Shown here one piece after another: positions 43,739 through 46,793 of a DNA stretch of 46,793 bases. The translations under genes were made by a program, and so were the position numbers. This stretch comes from Leptospiraceae bacterium (GTDB lineage Bacteria > Spirochaetota > Leptospiria > Leptospirales > Leptospiraceae), in NCBI GenBank assembly GCA_016711485.1, contig JADJSX010000026.1:1-46793 (forward strand), read 5' to 3'. Position 1 is the first letter of the stretch. Each line of letters starts with the position of its first letter. The notes under the pieces are model-generated. The model searched no databases. It saw only the letters and a program-made list of their open reading frames with translations, and had not been told where the DNA came from.

Positions 43739-44736
43739 GTGAAAAAATTAATTAAATTACGAAAATGGAAAAACTATTTAAAAATGCGCAGTAACTATGC
43801 GTTGAAACGAAAAGGGCAAAATAATAAAACTAAAAAAACTATCCTAGTTAAAACAGATAATTATTATTCAATTGAAGCCCTAAAGATTTTAGATTACTTG
43901 AAAATATAGAAAAAGTATTATTGTTTTTTAATACCTTGGCGAAACTTCCAATTCGAAGAAATAAAATTAAGATTGATTTAACCAATGTATCAAGTATTTC
44001 AAGTGAATCAATTTTATACCTTCTTTCATTTGGGTATTATTTAAAAAAGAAATATAATTATCTTTCCCTAAGAGGAAACTTACCAAAGAATGAACAATGT
44101 AAACAATTCATGATTGAATGTGGATTTTCTAGCCATGTGAGATTTGATACTGAATTCATACAACAAAACAAGGATATATTATCTATTCAGAGTGGCAAAA
44201 CCGCTGATACTGACATTGCGGAAAAAGTTGTCGAATTTTTTAAATTAAAAACTGGGAAGGCACGTGGACAAATCACAAAAAGCATTTATACGACAATTAT
44301 GGAGTTAATGGTCAATACTGTAGATCATGCTTACGACAGCCCCAACCAAAATATTCGTAATGATTGGTGGTTAATTGCATTTTATATCCAAGAAGATAAC
44401 AAAATTGAATTTGCTTTTTTAGATAACGGGGTTGGGATACCTAAAACTTTAAATAAAAAATTGAAGGAAAAGATTAATGAATTTCTATTGCATAATAATC
44501 ACTATTTACTAAGTGAATCTGCTTTGAATGGAAAATTGCAAGAAGGTATAAATAGGAGTAGGACAAAAGAAGAAAACAGAGGGAATGGTCTTCCCAAAAT
44601 TAAATCTTTTTTTTCAAAAGGACTCATTAAAGAGTTGATAATCTTATCGGATAAAGGGTATATAAATATGATGACAAAAGAACAGAAAGATATAGAAAAT
44701 AATTTTAAAGGAACGCTTTTTAGATGGAGCTTTTAA
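43739..44736 (+). CDS. Cassette 3 gene 1: GHKL (HATPase)-type ATP-binding regulator (one frameshift)
   Basis: The frame starts at GTG 43739 (GGAG 10 bp upstream) and reads VKKLIKLRKWKNYLKMR...ALKILDYLKI before a stop near 43907. One base over, LENIEKVLLFFNTLAKL continues to 44736, so a single indel near 43903 divides an intact ~330-residue protein. Residues ~60-150 resemble a STAS-like domain (IKIDLTNVSSISSESILYLL). The C-terminal GHKL domain has the N box ELMVNTVDHAYDSP, the G1 box FLDNGVGIPKTL and the G2 box NRGNGLPKIKSF. GHKL proteins of this kind act as anti-sigma kinases or ATP-dependent switches. The downstream gene is a STAS-like partner, so a regulator/antagonist pair is likely. Confidence 0.75.
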
Positions 44737-44738
44737 CA

Positions 44739-45077
44739 ATGTCTGAACAAAATTCTATAACCATTAATATTGCAAAGGATTTTTCAAAAAATCCTGGAGG
44801 AAGATTCATTAATCAAGGGAATAATTCTGGAGAAGAATTTAGAATTAAATATTTAGAACCCTATTTTGATAATCTAAAAGATGAAAGTAATCTAATTATT
44901 GTTTTGGATGGAACAAATGGGTATGCAACATCTTTTTTAGACGGAGCTTTTGGAGAATTAGCTAGAAAATATGGTTCTGATAGATGTATGAAACGAATAA
45001 GTTTTGAATCAGAGGAAGACGACCTTTTAATAAAAGAAATTCAAGGATATATTCAAGGTGCAAAAAAAAAGCCATAA
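44739..45077 (+). CDS. Cassette 3 gene 2: STAS-like protein (DUF4325)
   Basis: 112 residues from the ATG at 44739, 2 bp after the ATPase stop. The DUF4325 pattern is clear: KDFSKNPGGRFINQG, then NSGEEFRIKYLEPYFD, then LIIVLDGTNGYATSFLDGAFGELARKYG. The family resembles STAS/anti-anti-sigma folds and is typically encoded next to a GHKL ATPase, as here. The start at 44739 (MSEQNSITIN) is preferred to an upstream ATG at 44724, which overlaps the ATPase. The 3' end overlaps the next gene by 20 bp. Confidence 0.75.
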   Translation: MSEQNSITINIAKDFSKNPGGRFINQGNNSGEEFRIKYLEPYFDNLKDESNLIIVLDGTNGYATSFLDGAFGELARKYGSDRCMKRISFESEEDDLLIKEIQGYIQGAKKKP

Positions 45078-45618
45078 AGCAATTTTAATATATTCTGTAG
45101 TCGTTTGTTTAATATTTTTTGTAAATATTTTGCTCTTCATAAAACTAGATAAACTATTTTTCGAGTTAAAGCTCTTAGAAATTAGCACAGTCTTATTTAA
45201 CTTTATAACAGTGATATTTTTTTCCTACTACATTATAAAAGAATTCAAAAATGAGGATTTTCAAAAAAGTATCATAGTTAAAATTCTAGAAAAATTAATT
45301 GAATCTCTTACAACTGTTCATGAGAATTCTGTAATAATTTATTTAGCAAGTAAGCAAACCGAAAAAGAAGTTACCATAAAAAAAGAATTTCAAAGAATAA
45401 GTGTTCTAATTTCTGCAATCGCTAAAAACTATGAAGGTTATGTTAATGATACTAGTAAATTAGAAGGTGTAAAGGATGAATTTCTGCATTACAAAAGTCT
45501 AATTACTGATGCCGCTTTTGGCAGTAAAAAAATATCAGAAGATGAGAGGTCTAAAATTGTAGATGCATATTCAGATATAATAAATACAATTTATAAACTA
45601 ATATTAAGTTTGCGCTAA
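45058..45618 (+). CDS. Cassette 3 gene 3: two-helix membrane protein, unknown
   Basis: 186 residues, opening at GTG 45058 within the end of the STAS-like gene. Two membrane helices (AILIYSVVVCLIFFVNILLFI and LFNFITVIFFSYYII) are followed by a ~125-residue cytoplasmic helical region (FKNEDFQKSIIVKILEKLIES, then KEFQRISVLISAIAKN). It could be the membrane effector or sensor of the ATPase/STAS pair. I do not recognise a family. Confidence 0.65.
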   Translation: MQKKSHKAILIYSVVVCLIFFVNILLFIKLDKLFFELKLLEISTVLFNFITVIFFSYYIIKEFKNEDFQKSIIVKILEKLIESLTTVHENSVIIYLASKQTEKEVTIKKEFQRISVLISAIAKNYEGYVNDTSKLEGVKDEFLHYKSLITDAAFGSKKISEDERSKIVDAYSDIINTIYKLILSLR

Positions 45619-45656
45619 AATTAATATTAGCGTAATACTTAGTAATTTAGAATTAC

Positions 45657-45826
45657 GCGCCTAACGTCGAGTTTGCGGAAATTGCCGAATAGTTGTAAAA
45701 AGTGGCAACTTCGCAAACTCGACATAATTGAAAAAATTTATTATTGTTAGATGGAGTAAGTTCTAGACTCGACATCGTGTCGAGGCTGGTTTTAGTAGAG
45801 GCGTTAATTGGGGCTTATTAGTATTA
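45657..45826 (+). repeat. Cassette trailer element B, copy 2
   Basis: Hairpin GTCGAGTTTGCG (45666-45677) pairs with CGCAAACTCGAC (45712-45723). The second hairpin is CTCGAC-ATCGT-GTCGAG at 45768-45784. Compared with copy 1 (GTTGGGTTTACG and CCTGAC), both sides of both stems have changed together, so the pairing is kept. Confidence 0.7.
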
Positions 45827-45843
45827 CACGCATCTAAAACAGC

Positions 45844-46134
45844 AACTAACTTCGAGTATCCACTGCGGTAACGGACTATATCGGAAGCTGTCCGTCACCT
45901 TGCTCCAAGCCGGCAAAGTCGTGTTAGCCAAACTTTGCAGTATTTTTGTTGAACTTACGCAAGTCCAGTGCCTTCATTCCGGTCACAAAACTTGCAAGAG
46001 AATAATGCAAGTTTTGCGCCCTACACTCAGTCACGGGACTTGCTAGAAGTAGGTCAGCTTAGACATTGAGAAAATGGAAAGAAAATGCTTGGGGCATTTT
46101 CTTCCCATTTTCTCAATGTCAGATACTCTTAACG
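45844..46134 (+). repeat. Structured attC-like block S4 (291 bp)
   Basis: It opens with AACTAAC (45844-45850) and closes with CTTAACG before TTATGC. GAGTATC (45854-45860) pairs with GATACTC (46122-46128). H1 is GGTAACGGAC with GTCCGTCACC (9 of 10). GCAAGTCC pairs with GGACTTGC. The large hairpin at 46066-46116 has a GCTTGGGGC loop. The CTCCAAGCC partner is degraded (CAGCTTAGAC). Confidence 0.8.
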
Positions 46135-46189
46135 TTATGCGCAATGCCTCGCTATATTTCATTTAGTTAATCCAACAGATTGTAGAAGA

Positions 46190-46264
46190 ATGGAAAAAGA
46201 TTGTTTTTTATGGCTGGATTCGAAAAATAATGTGAAACGCAGGATTTACGATTATTCTAAATAA
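46190..46264 (+). CDS. Possible 24-residue ORF in cassette 4
   Basis: ATG 46190 to TAA 46262-46264 reads MEKDCFLWLDSKNN and ends KRRIYDYSK. GTAGAAGA precedes the ATG. The frame is open upstream to about 46150, so it could also be a remnant of a larger gene. Little supports expression. Confidence 0.2.
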   Translation: MEKDCFLWLDSKNNVKRRIYDYSK

Positions 46265-46312
46265 AATTGAAAGGAGTTCTGATTTTGGACTTTTATTATG
46301 AGAAATACGGAT

Positions 46313-46574
46313 TAGAAATTTGAAAGACGTAGTAATTACTTTTAAGATGACGGAAATAGATTTTGCAATATTGAAAAGGATTAGCTTTTAAATATAAGCT
46401 GGATAATAAGAATTATCCGAGACTCTTTTGGTATTTTAAGAACTGCTTTGTATCTTTAAGTTTAAAAATTAAATAAAAATATAAGAATAAAAATATTAAA
46501 TATAAGCTGGATAATAAGAATTATCACGAAACTTTCTTGATATTTTAAGAATTACTATTAGAATCAAACAAGTT
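46313..46574. repeat. Repeat R-A, copy 2 (262 bp)
   Basis: Matches 34656-34911, with the same two GGATAATAAGAATTATC hairpins. It ends at AAACAAGTT, where it is fused to the middle of block S5 (CCAGTGCCTTCG). In copy 1 the sequence continues GCACTTTGGG instead. Confidence 0.85.
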
Positions 46575-46744
46575 CCAGTGCCTTCGTTCCGGTCACAAAA
46601 CTTGCAAGAGAATAATGCAAGTTTTGCGCCCTACACTCAGTCACGGGACTTGCTAGTAGTAGGTCGACTTGGAGACATGACTTTGAAACTCAAAAGGTGC
46701 TACCGCACTTTCGAGTTTCAAAGTCACGTCGGATACTCTTTACG
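46575..46744 (+). repeat. Structured attC-like block S5, 3' portion only
   Basis: It contains CCAGTGCCTTCG, the ACTTGCA/TGCAAGT hairpin, GGACTTGC, CGACTTGGAGACAT and a terminal hairpin, TGACTTTGAAACTC (46679-46692) with GAGTTTCAAAGTCA (46713-46726). It ends in GGATACTCTTTACG before TTAGGC. The hairpin sequence is wholly different from S1 and S4 at the same position. Confidence 0.75.
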
Positions 46745-46793
46745 TTAGGCGATATTTTTTTTATATTTTGAAAGAAGATTAAAGGAGAAGTAA
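46745..46793 (+). mobile_element. Start of cassette 5 (runs off the window)
   Basis: It starts TTAGGCGATA and ends with AAAGGAG 7 bases before the window edge, a ribosome site for a gene whose start must lie just outside. Confidence 0.45.

Larger units (their letters stand above)
43560..46134 (+). mobile_element. Cassette 3 (2575 bp, three genes)
   Basis: The start GTTAGTTGCCATTTTAGGTG is complementary, about 20 of 24, to the cassette's own end at 45827-45850. It shares its leader and trailer with cassette 2 but carries unrelated genes. This is what is expected if the leader and trailer belong to the mobile frame rather than to the cargo. Confidence 0.65.
46135..46744 (+). mobile_element. 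Cassette 4 (610 bp, non-coding, 3' block incomplete)
   Basis: It starts GTTATGCGCAATGCCTC, the complement of GAGGCAAAGCGCATAAC at the end of the unit before S1 (35181-35197), so it is kin to that cassette, not to 1-3. It holds repeat R-A (46313-46574) and then S5, which lacks its first half. Its own GCATAAC box is gone, so it should not be able to rebuild a complete site. Confidence 0.55.

Noticed and set aside
35191..46744. Group II intron or CRISPR interpretation of the repeated blocks
   Set aside because: No GTGCG start, no domain V, no maturase gene, no short spacers. The complementarity of cassette ends fits integron cassettes better.
1..46793. Integron integrase, tRNA, rRNA or CRISPR array
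   Set aside because: Looked for on both strands; no tyrosine-recombinase motifs, T-loop signatures or regular short repeats were recognised.

Overview
The window is AT-rich bacterial DNA, most likely from a Leptospira-like spirochaete (family Leptospiraceae). This is an inference from gene content: a relic of a Ser/Thr kinase plus SpoIIE-phosphatase hybrid, a 7TM-fused adenylate cyclase, a very long SNF2 helicase, tandem hemerythrins and a family B DNA polymerase fragment. No rRNA or tRNA gene was recognised.

Positions 1-7750 are a decaying accessory zone. It holds a kinase/phosphatase relic with a large internal deletion, a frameshifted ketoacyl synthase, two hotdog-fold genes (one fused to a four-helix-bundle domain), a frameshifted short-chain dehydrogenase, a transposase scrap, and a YwaF-type membrane protein gene split by a 293-bp MITE with a perfect 6-bp target duplication. 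Positions 7824-12134 hold a TonB-dependent receptor, a lipoprotein made of a 5'-nucleotidase C-terminal domain, and a thioesterase. Positions 12254-25044 carry mostly core or respiratory genes: an Old Yellow Enzyme with a double hemerythrin, a SNF2 helicase, a tiny acidic repeat protein, NhaA, and nrfH-nrfA (nitrite to ammonium) with an alginate-export-type porin. Positions 25213-34424 hold a second MITE, a 7TM adenylate/guanylate cyclase, a TerB-like protein, a DUF1304 protein, HflX, a methyltransferase/glycosyltransferase pair, and a family B polymerase truncated by a third, half MITE.

The most striking part is 35191-46793. Five related non-coding blocks of about 250-300 bp (the last incomplete) separate cassettes. 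The genes in the three coding cassettes all point the same way. Each intact block starts with a CTAAC- or ATAAC-type box and each of the five ends with TTAACG/TTA or TACG/TTA. The first ~19-24 bases of each coding cassette are the reverse complement of the last bases of that same cassette, not of its neighbour. That is the signature of integron gene cassettes, in which attC is rebuilt when the cassette circularises. The blocks are far larger than ordinary attC sites (about 57-141 bp) and contain several hairpins whose sequences differ while their pairing is kept. No integrase gene lies in the window. The cargo is a four-gene membrane/zinc-ribbon/TerB/RDD operon, a single-chain restriction-modification enzyme, a HATPase + STAS-like (DUF4325) + two-TM operon, and a non-coding cassette. 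This cargo is accessory and probably defence- or stress-related. I propose a cassette array with giant attC-like sites; this is inferred from sequence pattern alone.

Short mobile repeats also litter the window: the MITE family (three copies) and a second family with a TAACTSA-type terminal motif that carries a micro-ORF. Several genes carry single-base disruptions. Some may be consensus errors, but the kinase deletion and the MITE insertions are real rearrangements.
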